Assembly (NCBI RefSeq): GCF_032854445.1
Contig: NC_088303.1
Location: 16,315,501 to 16,379,500 of the forward strand
Length of the DNA: 64,000 bases
Reading direction: 5' to 3'
From: Liolophura sinensis
Lineage: Eukaryota; Mollusca; Polyplacophora; Chitonida; Chitonidae
Shown: piece after piece, positions 12,901 to 22,083 of the stretch
Numbering within the stretch: the first letter of the stretch is position 1
How the letters are laid out: the number at the start of each line of letters is the position of its first letter
Made by a program: the position numbers and the translations under genes
The notes under the pieces: generated by a model
Told to the model about the DNA's origin: nothing
The model's database searches: none
What the model saw: only the letters and a program-made list of their open reading frames with translations

Positions 12901-15900
12901 AGTGAAATTAAATAGTGATTAATAAAAAGTTCCTGACTGTCTTGCTATGAGTTACTTTTGTGTAGCCAGTTAAAGTGAACATAAAATCAGTCATTAAAGC
13001 TGAATTAATTAATGAAGTGTTATTCCACAGATGTTCTAAAAATATTTTTAAAATTGTACACTGCTTATCAATAAAATAAATAGCAAACAATCATCAGTAC
13101 ATAGCCATTCATTTGGTGACGCCATTTTGCCATGTTATAGCCTTTTGGAGTGACGTCACAAAGCCTCAGAGCTCTACTGTAACATCTGTATTAAACAATG
13201 TGACAGTGGGAAAGTGCAAACAAAAAAACGCCTGATACTCAACTAAAGAGTATTTGCTCTGTTCCGTGTTCAAAGGGCCGATGTTTCTTTTAATTTGGCG
13301 CTCAGGGCGATACTGCATGGGTGTAAGTATTTGACTTAGCTGGCTGTACCGACTTCAAGGTATTTACCGAACATAGCAGGACCTTCTGATTGATAACAAA
13401 CTCTTTCATTCACATTTTGGGAAGATGTTTTCGTAATAAATCTGACTTTAGTGAGGAAAAATAATCCAATGTCACAATATTTTTCCTCAAGCAATGACTG
13501 TCGCTCAGCAGTTTTCTTGCCAGCTCACCCTGACAAGTTACTGCAGTATCTTGCCCAACATTGTACACGGGCACCTGTTCTGAGTTCCCTGCTCATAAAT
13601 GTGTGATACCAAATGCATCAGTTTAATACTTCAGCTAACGGGAAAATCCTATCTATTGCATCGAGAAACAACACTGACAATCAAGAGCTAATGGTTTTTT
13701 GATGTGACAACCAATTATCAAGTGATGCTTTCAGCGCTAGTGATTTGCAAAGCTCATAAGGGCTTCTTCAAGATGGCTACTCGGAGTGAATTGTCCGTCG
13801 GTGCAATATCCCTAATGCTGAACTTCATCTTCGTGGCTTTCCAAACTTTATAGAATTTTTTTTACATATTTTCCTGTGATAACTGTGTCCTATATCCTTT
13901 TTTCTATGTATATATAGTGGCAGACTCTATGTCCACTTTAAATGGAAAATGTATGAGGTCCATAGGATTCATTAGACTGTTGACTGAAACCAAAGTATGG
14001 GTAATGTGACCAATACATGTATACTTCAGGCAATTTTGTACGAGCTAGGATAGAACACACTAGGCGTAATATAAAGGTGTGAATATATGTTGGTACAACC
14101 TGGCAAATCTGAAGTGTTTGCTAAGTACCCACAGCTACTTGAATGAGCCTTATCTGTCAAAATAAAGTTGATTCTTTGGGGACAGTTAATTGTTTACACA
14201 GCCTTAAACAGTAACTCCTTAAGTAAGTCTATTTGTGTCAGGTAGGACATGCTCAGACCTGATGATTATTTCCCTCTCTGGTCTGATAAAGAAGGGCAAG
14301 ATCACACTCAAGGGGGGCAACTCTTGACTTCCACTACTTTTAGTTGTGTATTTTTTTTTTTCGGCAGAAGGGAGATAACTAACACAGGTACCACTCTTTA
14401 TGTTTAAGTATTTAACCTCTAGATTGGAAGAAAACTTATTTTATGTGTTCACTGGTTAAATATTCAGCATGTAATGAACCTGAAGAATAAGGCTGCATTA
14501 GGTCTTTGTGAAGGAGTTGCTGGACTGGTGTACTGTATTAAAGATGAAATGCTTCCTTCTATCAGACATACTGCTCATAAGACTGACCATCTCCTGGATC
14601 ATGTCTGTTGTGTCAGTTGAAATAAACAAAAACGCCCCACTCGTCTCCATCCCCAGCTTCCCTTTTGAGTCATTCCTGAAACTTTCAAAATGATACTTGT
14701 TGCTCTCTCTTGTCTTTGAGCACTGACACGTTAGAGGAAGGAATCAAGACTGCTTGGCCTGGTGTAAGTATAATGTGACTGGGTGGGGTGTCCTATCTGG
14801 TGTCTTCATCATGATAGAGTGGCAGCAGCACTTTCGCGACAAGGATTTAAGCTTACTGTGTGGACGGCTGTGGATTTGTATAGCATTCATACCAAGCCAT
14901 AGACAAACAGTTTTGAAATATATTGTTTTATGTAACCTCTTCAGATTATTTCTGAGTACTACTAAATTATCCTTCCTAATTTTTTTTTCTGTTTTTTTTA
15001 TAGTGTACAAATCAGGTAACAACTTATTTTATCTTTTTTTATTTGTAGTTTTCGACATATGCTTCTGGGGCAACAATTGGTCAACAGATTTTAGGCATCA
15101 AATATAAAGACATTGTGGGCAGCCAATGGATGTCAAGGAGCCAGAAGATTTGGCTTGCTACAATTTTAATTGGATGCCCATGGCTTCAAGAGAGACTCAG
15201 TGCTATTTTACATCTGATAGGGTTAAACAAATATTCAGATTGGGTGTGTATTACTGGTACATGTGACCTAAAATTTTGCTGAACAAAAGTGCATTTTTAG
15301 AGGCAAATAGGTGAAACTTTATTTCTGATAGGACCTTCTAAACATACCTGAAGCCACCTTTATAACATCAATAGAACTTAGAATCAGGCAAATCGGACAA
15401 CAGTCATGGACGAAAGTTCAGGACTGACGTAATCACACTGAATGTGTTTTTGTTGTAAGGTCCTTTTCAATAAGGGCTGGCTGATCAATTTCACATAATT
15501 TCATCATGCCACTGCAATCGCTGTCATGGTGCACAATTAGGACTTATCACACAATGATATGTTATTGCTTATTTTTTCAAACTAATATTCTTGGTCTTAC
15601 CGGAAAAGTCAATAATGTATAGTTACATGAGTATGTATGTTTGAATGTTCACCAGGTATAGATTGATTTTGGAAAGATGAGAAGTGAATAAAATTAAATA
15701 CTTTTGTTGAAAAATACATTATGAAATAAGCAAAACATTACTTTGATTTGTGTAAATTTTGAATTGAGTAAACTTAATTCATTAACATTAGAGAGGGTAT
15801 GAGGTCATCTGTTCATGTATGACAATTAATATTGCTGTAATGCCCTGCTTGTGACAAAAGTTTCACCTTGCAAGCCTTTTTGGAAGAGTGAATGTGTTAT

Positions 15901-18900
15901 CAGCAAGAGTTTGTCTCTTTAAAACTGTCAAAAATTCTAATACTGAATTGTTTCATTTTGATGACTGCAGGCATCTCGTATGGTTGGCCATGCTGAATTA
16001 GCTGCAAAACTGGGATCTTTATTGAATTTCCTTATTTTCCTGAGTCGAGGTTGTTATTCGTCACTGACAGAGAGGATGCTGGGAATTCGCTCGCATTTCC
16101 CACAGAGACAGGGACTTCGTCAGGTAAAACAATTTACTTCATGCAGACTCAAAGTGCAGAGGAAGAGTTTCTTCAAGGGACTCTGTATGGCAGGTTGCTT
16201 TGAGCAGTTATTTTTGATTCAGACTTTTTTGTCAAATATTCAAGTGGAAAAAAATATAAAGGTATTGAGAATACCAGCTGGTATCTTCCATTTTGACTTA
16301 ATTCTGACTTAAGATTAATCTTGTACTGTTTATCGCAATTCTGATATTACATAAATTCTCACTGCGTTAAGCATAAAGTCATCCTTGTTTATTTTATTAT
16401 GTTGTCAACACTTACATCAGTTAACAAATTTTGACTTCAGTAGGCTTCTTACATTCATTATTTGAAATCCGTTACAATGAATGACCTAACGTTTGTTTCC
16501 AGGTGTCTTTTGATTTCATGACCAGAGAGATAATGTGGCATGGATTCTCTGTAAGTACTTTCATACATGTACATAAGCTTTGATTGATGTTGTCATGATA
16601 CTGAGCTGAAATACTTAGGTACTCAACGCCTCGTGGCCTCCCTGGCTCAGTTGATTAGCGCGCTAGCACAAGCGTAATGACACAGGAGCCTCTCACCAAT
16701 GTGGTCCCTTTGAGTTCAAGGCCAGCTGAAGCTGACTTCCTCTCCGGCTGCGGGGAAGGTCCTACAGCAACCCATGGATGGTCATGAGTTTCCCCCGTGC
16801 TCTGCCCGGTTTTCTCCCACCACAATGCTGGCCGTCGTCGTATAAGTGAAATATTCTTGAGTACAGTGTAAAACACCAATGAAATAAATAACAATAAATA
16901 CTCAACACCTCAGTTTGCTGAAATGTTGTTTCTGATTTTAGCATACCCAAAATGTTCCAGTGTGGTTATGTAAAGACTTGATAGACTGTAGACACAGTAC
17001 TGGGCTCAGTTGTTCCAAAGTGCGGTGAAGTTAATCCAGGCTTAAATCTTAATGGTACTTTAGTCTGGACTAAAGTTTATACTGGGATTAAGTTCTAATA
17101 CACTTTTGAACAGCTGGGTTCTGTAGTTCTCCTACTTATGGAATACTGATAAATGGAGAGCTGCAGAGTGAAAAATAACAAACTTGGCCGGTATCCTTCG
17201 TTGAATATTACACAGAAAAAGTATGAGCCTACCCATCAGTAACTACAACTGTTTTCAATAATGCCATGCCTTTCCAGACATACATGAAGTTATTCACCAC
17301 TGCTGACATGGATTGCAAATATTTATGCTTTATAAATGGTGGGGACCCCAAGAACTCCCATTTCCTCTACTTGTGAAAATGCCTTACGTAATATGTATTG
17401 AGTTATTTATTTGATTTGTGTTGAACGCCATACTCAAGAATGTTTCACTTATATGGCAGCCAGAATTATGGTGGGACGAAACCGAGCAGAGCGTGGGAAA
17501 ATCCTACAGCCTTTTGGATGTTGCTGGCAAATAAGCTAGACTTGATCTCACAGCGACGGCATTAGTGAAGCGCTTCTGGGCCATTGTGGACGCTAACCTT
17601 TTGGTTGTGGCAAAACTATTGAGATTGGAGTTTTACATAAACAGGGCTTTGATTAATAATAGCTGCATTCTTCTTTCTGCAGGAATTTTTATTTTTCGTT
17701 TTGCCCCTGGTCAATTATCAGCGTATTAAAAACTTCTTGCAACGCCATGTGATGCACTCTCCCAGCAGAGAATGTGGTCGTCACAGAACCAGAACAGATC
17801 TACATCAGTGTGCCGTGTGTGGAGAGTGGCCAGTCAACCCTCAGGAGATAGGCTGTGTCCATGTCTTCTGTTATTACTGTATTCAGGTGGGTGGGAACAG
17901 CTCTTGTCCTGTATCCATTGCTGTATTCAGGTGTGCAGGAACTGTTCTTGTCCTGTGTCTGTTACTGTATTCAGGTGTGTGAGAAGTGATCGTGTCCTGT
18001 GTCTATTTTTACATTCAGGTTTGTGGGATTTGCTCTTGTCCTGTCTATATTGAGGTGTGTGGGACCTGTTCTTGTCCTCTATTACTGTGGTCAGGTGTGT
18101 TAGAAGTGCTCTTGCCCTGTGTCTGTTACTGTATTCAGGTGTGTGAGAAGTGATCATGTCCTGTGTCTGTTACTGTATACAGGTGGGTGAGAAGTGATCA
18201 TGTCCTGTGTCTGTTGTTATATTCAGGTTTGTGGGATCTGCTCTTGTCCTTTGTCTATTACTGTGTTCAGGTTTGTTGGAACTATTCTTGTCCTGTGTCT
18301 GTTACTGTATTCAGGTGTGTGAGAAGTGCTCTGTTCCTGTGTCTTAGTGTATTCAGGTGTGTGAAAACTGTTCTTGTCCTATGTCTGTTACTATATCCAG
18401 GTGTTTGCTACTGTGCTCAGCTGTGTGAGAAGTGCTCTTGTCCTGTGTCTATTATTATATTAAGGTGGGTGGGAACTGTTCTAATCCTGCACGTGTCTAT
18501 TTCTGTATTTGGGCGTGTGAAAATTGCCCCTCGTCTTGTGTCTGTAAATGTATTCAGGTGTGTATTGCTGTTTTTAAGGGTGTGAGAAGTGATCTTGTTC
18601 TGTGTTTGTTAATATATTCAGGTGGGTGAGAACTGCTCTTGTTCTCAGTGTATTACTGTTTTCAGGTGGGTGAGAAGTGCTCTTTGTTCTGTGTGTGTTA
18701 CTGCATTTAGGTGTGTGGGAACTGTCCTTGTCCTGTGTCTGTTACTGTGTTCTTGTCCTGTGTCTTTTATGGGATTCAGGTGGGTGGGAACTGCTCTTGT
18801 CCTATGTCTATTACTGTATTGACATGGATGGGAACTGTTCTTGTCCTGTACATGTCTATTTCAGTATTCAGGTGGCCTTTAATAGGAGACACAAGAAAAG

Positions 18901-19908
18901 CGCCTGTGGTGCAAATTGGCAGAACTCTGGCACTACTCCAAGAAAATCAAATAGAATGTTGTATAGCTCTACCGTAGTGTGAGCAAAGGTATAGAGCAAT
19001 GTAGAGCTGGCATACATATGGGATTTTTAAACTCATACAGAACACTCTGTGGCTGAGTGGTCTAAGGTGCTCTCGTGATAATTACTGTAGCCTTCCACTA
19101 TGAATATTTCACTTGCATGATGGCAACCAGAGTTATACTGCATGGAAAGTAGACGGGGAAAACCATCCACATTGTTGCTGGTGGACCTTCCATATTTGAC
19201 AGCAGAGAAAGCTGCAGAGTATTTGTGCTGTGCCAGCACACTAACCCAGCGGCCCCTTTGATCTGTGCTAATACTCAAGGTTATACAATATTGCTAAGTT
19301 TCAGACGTGTTGTGTACTGTGTTGTCCCGAGGGTTGCATGGAGCTAAATGTTACCTGTAGCTCTCTTTGTGGTTCGTTGATGAGAAGGTGTAGGGTTGAT
19401 CCCAGGGATTGCCGTATTTGCCCTGCTTTCGCTGTTTGTGGGGCCTGAGTGACAATAAATGGTCAGCTGTTCTTGTGTAGCCAATTTTTATATTCTTTTG
19501 TGTCTTTCAAGAATGTGGCGTGTCATTGTGTATGTCACATGTGGAAATGTTAATCTTGCATTCGGTCCAGTGATTTAAGTCCGTCACTCCAGTTTCCTGT
19601 ACCCATAAATTTGACCACCATTGTTTAGAGAAAAAAATAAGTGAATATTAATTTGACTTGTCCCTCAAGAAAACGAAATTGAATAAATGAGAAGTCAGAA
19701 AAATATTGATGGGTGGATGAGTGTGTATGTTTGACAAGTAATTGTATAGAAAACTCCTTGCCTGTATTAGTATATCATTTTCATGCAATGTTATTTTCAG
19801 AGTAATTTTAAAGCCGACAATAGTTTCAGCTGTACATCATGCGGACAAGGCATCCCAAGTCAGGAGGACATACAGCCTGTGAAAATTGCACTGGGTGGCG
19901 ACAGTTGA
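3947..19908 (+). CDS. PEX2: PEX2, peroxisome biogenesis factor 2 (RING E3 ubiquitin ligase), complete, 8 coding exons
   Basis: Joining exons 3947-3994, 5543-5620, 5881-5943, 15049-15243, 15971-16123, 16503-16550, 17683-17886 and 19801-19908 gives one 298-codon frame with GT-AG introns throughout; human PEX2 is 305 residues. All junctions are phase 0. Family landmarks are in order: N-terminal ALRISQ-LDASELDQEL, then NFLIFLSRGCYSSLTERMLG (about residues 146-165), then WHGFSEFLFFVLPL (about 190-203), then a C-terminal RING. The RING ligands are C238, C241, C253, H255, C258, C261, C274 and C277, a complete C3HC4 set split by the last intron. Known of the family: PEX2 sits in the peroxisomal membrane with PEX10 and PEX12 as the ligase complex that ubiquitinates the import receptor PEX5 for its recycling. 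The start is the first ATG after the promoter-like region (AAAGATGG context). In mammals the PEX2 coding sequence lies in one exon; here it is split by seven introns. Identification is by recalled family similarity, not by a search. Confidence 0.95.
4715..4962. repeat. 138-bp direct repeat, two copies (PEX2 intron 1)
   Basis: Two adjacent copies share GGTTGAGAAATATTTG and GCCAGCCCATAATAAGCGAG, offset by 138 bases. No coding sense. Confidence 0.8.
5543..5620 (+). CDS. PEX2: PEX2 coding exon 2
   Basis: Residues 17-42, starting LDASELDQELYSLV, after acceptor TTGTTGCAG and before donor AAG|GTGGGT. It matches the PEX2 N-terminal helix. The following intron is only 260 bp and empty. Confidence 0.9.
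5881..5943 (+). CDS. PEX2: PEX2 coding exon 3
   Basis: Residues 43-63, ending NAFLKLLIWR, after acceptor TTTATTTCAG and before donor CGA|GTGAGT. The next intron (5944-15048, 9105 bp) is the largest in the gene and contains the nested antisense gene, a SINE, a dispersed repeat and a candidate regulatory cluster. Confidence 0.9.
7050..9356 (-). CDS. Nested antisense gene: acidic, Ser/Thr-rich low-complexity protein of unknown function
   Basis: An uninterrupted 768-codon frame on the minus strand, entirely inside PEX2 intron 3. A frame this long in AT-rich DNA is not expected by chance. The start ATG at 9356 has A at -3 and G at +4, and an in-frame TGA lies upstream at 9428-9426. The protein is rich in D, E, S, T and H, with no signal peptide, membrane segment or domain I recognise. 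Residues about 209-320 contain degenerate repeats of roughly 18-20 residues (HPRGTES, HPHDTES, HPRETES, then SDSTVAQ and SDSTIAP). Residues about 574-594 form an acidic tyrosine patch (YENVDDDIVYDSLDEDDH). A good donor (CAA|GTAAGC, GT at 7154-7153) follows ...EEAMQPGVLSHGQ. The coding exon may therefore end at 7155 and splice to an exon I could not find; otherwise translation runs 34 more codons to the stop at 7050. Function unknown; probably an intrinsically disordered scaffold-like protein (inference). Confidence 0.75.
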   Translation of the reverse strand: MDTVKVTQQQIAGDAEDDIGSSVDFPAVPEATLTSEADLDVSAEIRGLSVTVDELSDITHGTEDLNANDDNRLDNLPSHSTPVPGGFYSLVAVDNSDAEEDESEQTMTKGITSDKIDPICEKDIDETEYVSASQAVVATVQPTTALVPPGTNQDTDGSQEYQEFHRTNPTASHSGNAFPVTSQTVTECHIDSVVAPQNCTTVTCKDSHEAKGQPKVHDSDSTVTHPRGTESQSRLTLTHPHDTESCSDSPETHPRETESQGNLTAALEHGIQNAGDLHVSTEAQRESSSDSTVAQHCDIGSGSDSTIAPDSSTEQGNDLTVAPQQDTDKTEPPKEHNQEYISDTTGGVPSKSCTDTPKDSAQILAPEGNDEHGTSNPDTWEEMESKTRHLIPSVANHTMDTKPDTPSAALSAYGKDEDQSNPMIRSNLNDSEQGAPDYSISTLKSASYEGMEPFVLNMEQPSVDGHSEDFPFYRAPGELDAQYDSHTRAYHPLRHSNTTDENKITGIRSHHGAEGNKFSHFSTADDNVTERDYTSHPNLLSSQMFKPQHTLEVLHADKNKVDKTQHFIAADENIYENVDDDIVYDSLDEDDHITSVSDIGGFDQSHDYRGDTEHHASVPTSHLDYDEPGVNDYLGYDCLEDDSSVISDVCTDHLALSGVRNQLAVKTPSTKCDNDLTMPATRLRPYPVTSAAKYTSPHRLLPVVSQTQQNSTKPPYMLYTMEEAMQPGVLSHGQVSHLFQIISLKSYCFANRHTHFSISEIKTPKMNI
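8400..8730 (-). repeat. Degenerate coding repeat within the nested antisense gene
   Basis: Imperfect units of about 54-60 bases encode variants of T-H-P-R-[GE]-T-E-S-x-S-x-L-T and S-D-S-T-[VI]-A-x. The units keep the reading frame, consistent with expansion inside a translated sequence. Confidence 0.6.
9364..10892. other. PEX2 intron 3 segment, no gene seen
   Basis: Plain AT-rich DNA upstream of the nested antisense start. It may hold that gene's 5' UTR or promoter, but no clear element is visible. Confidence 0.5.
10905..11241 (+). mobile_element. SINE family B, full length, 12-bp perfect target-site duplication
   Basis: About 337 bp between perfect duplications CATTATTCTGTG (10893-10904 and 11242-11253). 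It has a tRNA-like head with box-B-like GGATCAATCCTGG, a middle with GGGCAGGGCACCTTACTTGC, and an end with TTAAACCCCAAGCACTCACT. A second copy lies in reverse at 22961-23307. No reading frame of note. The precise duplication implies insertion in PEX2 intron 3 by target-primed reverse transcription. Confidence 0.9.
11300..11410 (+). repeat. Dispersed repeat, copy of the 32213-32344 sequence
   Basis: Shares GTAGTTTTGTCTCCAAAATC and AAGTTGCTCTTTCGTATGCG with the element at 32213-32344. Lies directly after the SINE B copy in PEX2 intron 3. Confidence 0.75.
11411..15048. other. PEX2 intron 3 segment, only a motif cluster seen
   Basis: Apart from the YY1/CRE/E2F motif cluster at 13122-13301, no exon, RNA gene or repeat is evident. 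The stretch before exon 4 contains long T runs. Confidence 0.5.
13122..13301. promoter_or_regulatory. Candidate regulatory cluster in PEX2 intron 3: YY1-like, CRE, E2F-like sites
   Basis: Within 180 bases lie a YY1-like GCCATTTTGCCAT (13122-13134), a perfect palindromic CRE TGACGTCA (13151-13158) and an E2F-consensus TTTGGCGC (13294-13301). The cluster lies 3.8 kb upstream of the nested antisense ATG, so it could be that gene's promoter or a PEX2 enhancer. Motif matches alone do not prove function. Confidence 0.35.
15049..15243 (+). CDS. PEX2: PEX2 coding exon 4
   Basis: Residues 64-128, containing GQQILGIKYKD and SRSQKIWLATILIG, after acceptor TTTATTTGTAG and before donor TGG|GTGTGT. This is membrane-embedded Pex2/Pex12-domain sequence. 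Intron 4 (15244-15970) is plain AT-rich DNA. Confidence 0.92.
15971..16123 (+). CDS. PEX2: PEX2 coding exon 5
   Basis: Residues 129-179, containing LGSLLNFLIFLSRG and SLTERMLGIRS, the most recognisable PEX2 stretch. Acceptor GACTGCAG, donor CAG|GTAAAA. Intron 5 (16124-16502) holds nothing evident. Confidence 0.95.
16503..16550 (+). CDS. PEX2: PEX2 coding exon 6
   Basis: Sixteen codons reading VSFDFMTREIMWHGFS, matching the family motif E-x-M-N-R-E-x-x-W-H-G-F. Acceptor TTTCCAG, donor TCT|GTAAGT. Intron 6 (16551-17682) contains two SINE copies. Confidence 0.92.
16633..16899 (+). mobile_element. SINE family A, full length, with target-site duplication
   Basis: Begins with a tRNA-like head (CCTCCCTGGCTCAGTTGATT), contains TTTCTCCCACCACAATGCTG and ends ...GTAAAACACCAATGAAATAA. 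It is flanked by ACTCAACGCCTC (from 16621) and CTCAACACCTC (from 16901), an 11-bp duplication with one mismatch. The central domain resembles the MetaSINE type known from many invertebrates; that name is from memory. Confidence 0.85.
17401..17612 (-). mobile_element. SINE family A, reverse orientation, degraded
   Basis: Reverse-complement tail (TTATTTGATTTGTGTTGAAC, then GCCATACTCAAGAATG) followed by a degraded body. Lies in PEX2 intron 6 next to the forward copy at 16633. Confidence 0.7.
17683..17886 (+). CDS. PEX2: PEX2 coding exon 7 (first six RING ligands)
   Basis: Residues 196-263. Starts EFLFFVLPL, then a basic linker, then CAVCGEWP and GCVHVFCYYCIQ, giving C238, C241, C253, H255, C258 and C261. 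The donor is CAG|GTGGGT at 17887. The last roughly 27 bases plus this donor are reiterated about 20 times in the following intron. Confidence 0.95.
17860..18870 (+). repeat. About 44-bp minisatellite copying the PEX2 exon 7 end and its splice donor
   Basis: Roughly 20 imperfect copies of a unit ending TTACTGTATTCAG followed by GTGTGTGAGAAGTG and CTCTTGTCCTGTG. The first copy is the last 27 or so bases of exon 7 itself, so each unit carries a copy of the exon end and a CAG|GT donor. Open frames running through it arise from the repetition and are not genes. Confidence 0.9.
19075..19257 (-). mobile_element. SINE family A, reverse, diverged
   Basis: Shows ATGAATATTTCACTTGCATG and a GCACTAACCCAGCGGCCCC-like head end. 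Just before it (19048-19075) is a short tRNA-Leu-like stretch (GGCTGAGTGGTCTAAGG) in plus orientation. Lies in PEX2 intron 7. Confidence 0.5.
19801..19908 (+). CDS. PEX2: PEX2 coding exon 8 (last RING ligand pair, stop)
   Basis: Residues 264-298 and TGA at 19906-19908. CTSCG supplies C274 and C277 of the RING. Acceptor TTATTTTCAG. The second half of this exon resembles the 79-bp unit of the minisatellite that follows in the 3' UTR. Confidence 0.92.
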   Translation, partial: SNFKADNSFSCTSCGQGIPSQEDIQPVKIALGGDS

Positions 19909-20705
19909 TGGGTCTTTTTGGCTTCACACTGGCACCTGTGCATGTCCCCAAGTCAAGAGAGCATATGGTAGCCAGTGGACAGTGTGCTGGATCTTGATGG
20001 CTTCACACTGGCACGTGTGCATGTCCCCAAGTCAGGAGAACATATGGTAGCCTGTGGACAGTGTGCTGGATCTTGTTGGCTTCACATGGGCACGTGTGCA
20101 TGTCCCCAAGTCAAGAGAGCATATGGTAGCCTGTGGACAGTGCTCTGGATCTTGTTGGCTTCACACTGGCACCTGTGTATGTCCCCAAGTCAGGAGAGCA
20201 TATGGTAGCCTGTGGACAGTGTGCTGGATCTTGATGGCTTCACACTGGCACTTGTGCCTGTCCCCAAGTCAAGAGAGCATATGGTAGCCAGTGGACAGTG
20301 TGCTGGATCTTGATGGCTTCACACTGGCACGTGTGCATGTCCCCAAGTCAGGAGAGCATATGGTAGCCTGTGGACAGTGTGCTGGATCTTGTTGGCTTCA
20401 CACGGGCACCTGTGCATGTCCCCAACTCAGGAGAGCATATGGTAGCCAGTGGACAGTGTGCTTGATCTTGTTGGCTTCACACTGGCACCTGTGTATGTCC
20501 CCAAGTCAGGAGAGCATGTGGTAGCCTGTGGACAGTGCTCTGGATCTTGTTGGCTTGACACTGGTACCTGTGTATGTCCCCAAGTCAGGAGAGCATGTGG
20601 TAGCCTGTGGACAGTGCTCTGGATCTTGTTAGCTTCACACTGGCACCTGTGTATGTCCCCAGGTCAGGAGAGCATATGGTAGCCTGTGGACAGTGTGCTG
20701 TGTGA
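19909..20705 (+). repeat. 79-bp minisatellite in the PEX2 3' UTR, about 10 copies
   Basis: Starts just after the PEX2 stop with GGCTTCACACTGGCACCTGT, then CATGTCCCCAAGTCAGGAGA and GCATATGGTAGCCTGTGGAC. The period is 79 bases by direct coordinate comparison (19975, 20054, 20291, 20449 start equivalent positions). The 77-codon frames repeated through it are a by-product. The unit is also similar to the end of the last PEX2 coding exon. Confidence 0.93.
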
Positions 20706-21161
20706 GGACTATAGCTTACGTGTATTGTAGGCTTCAGACTCGCACCTCTATGTGTCGCCAAATAGGAGACCATGAAGGTGTGGCTAAGATAGTGCCAACA
20801 TGCTGTTTTGATCAAATCATTCATGTGATTTGTCTGAGGTGACTTTGGAATGACACACCTGTCTGGTTTCACATCAAGTTTGCAATTTGATGTGATACAG
20901 AACTATCCAGTGAGCATGAAAGTGATGGTACCATAAATCACACATAGCTGTAATTAATGCAATATTTGATGACATACATTGTTCTGTGCAAATTATTGCA
21001 ACATAATATGAAAGTATATAAGATAAGCATGTGATGAGTTCTGTAGTGGTTGATCCAGTCCTAGAAGGGTCTGGGAAAAACTGTCTTCTCTCATCCTCAT
21101 TCTGAAGCTGATTGTGCAATTGTAGGCTACCAAGTCCTGTAAATGGCTTTTGTACATATGT

Positions 21162-21167
21162 AATAAA
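21162..21167 (+). terminator. Candidate PEX2 poly(A) signal
   Basis: AATAAA followed about 35 bases later by a GT-rich stretch (TTTTTGTGGTTGTC). It is the first good signal after the PEX2 stop and implies a 3' UTR of about 1.25 kb that includes the 79-bp minisatellite. A nearer non-canonical signal could be used instead. Confidence 0.4.
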
Positions 21168-21409
21168 GAATTATTTCTGTGATACAAACTACAAATAAGC
21201 ATTTTTGTGGTTGTCTTTGGATATTGCTGATGTGATGTTAAACCACTGTGTACCTACACCATCATGACTAATGCCAGAAATTGTGCCACAGAACCTGTGA
21301 TAGGCACCAAGACACCTTAAATAAGGTGGCTGTTCCATCAAACCAGCAGCACCAGGATATTAGCTCTGGGCCATGGGCTAGTGGTATATCTCAGTGGTGT
21401 CAACAGGCA

Positions 21410-21565
21410 TGTACTGTACTTGGAATTTATTGGTCAGTAACCTGCGGAAGGTCAGGGGTTTCCCCGGGACTCTACCCGGTTTCCTCCTAGAATGATGGCT
21501 GTCGCCAAGTGGCAACATATGTGAAATATTCTCGATTGTGGTGTAAAGCACCACTCAGATAAATT
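21410..21565 (+). mobile_element. SINE family A, partial
   Basis: Contains TTTCCCCGGGACTCTACCCG, GTGAAATATTCTCGATTGTG and GTAAAGCACC, the central and tail parts of the family. Confidence 0.65.
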
Positions 21566-22001
21566 TATCTTTCTGTATAAAGCCGTGATAAAACACTTCG
21601 TCCGAAATTAAATTATTGGTCAAATAGAAAGCTAAAATTATTTGCTCCTGTTTGAGCTGACCATCTGTTCCAATAACAGAGAACTTTGTTAAATTCATAT
21701 CGTAAACAGAAAGGTTAATGTTCACAGAGATCCACGAGAGATGTTCAGAGTGTTGCGTTTGTGTCCACTAATTGCTTAGTGGGGTGTTTTGAATGGCAAG
21801 ACGAGGTACTGGTCGGACGATAATTTGAACATACTGTTATCTTTACTGTTAAAACGAACATTTTCTGAAACATCTGGGACTTTTCAATCAAGTCAACTGT
21901 ACGTGAAACTGTGATGATGGGACACTGTATTTAATATACATGTACTGTACATGTAATTTCTTGGATTAGTGCATGGGACAAACCTTGTAACGTACATGTA
22001 T

Positions 22002-22083
22002 TTACTTGATTGGTGTTTTACGCCATACTCAAGAATAATTTACTTGTACAACGGCAGGAAATGGACATAGCCTGGGGAAACAC
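22002..22083 (-). mobile_element. SINE family A, reverse tail fragment
   Basis: TTGATTGGTGTTTTACGCCA then TACTCAAGAATAATTTACTT matches the reverse complement of the family tail. Confidence 0.65.

Noticed and set aside
17772-18982. Overlapping plus-strand frames rich in CSCPVS-type residues after PEX2 exon 7
   Set aside because: They are read through the 44-bp intronic minisatellite; the real RING continues in exon 8.
19975-20682. Four repeated 77-codon frames with cysteine-rich sequence
   Set aside because: They come from a 79-bp minisatellite whose period is not a multiple of three; the frames are by-products in an untranslated region.
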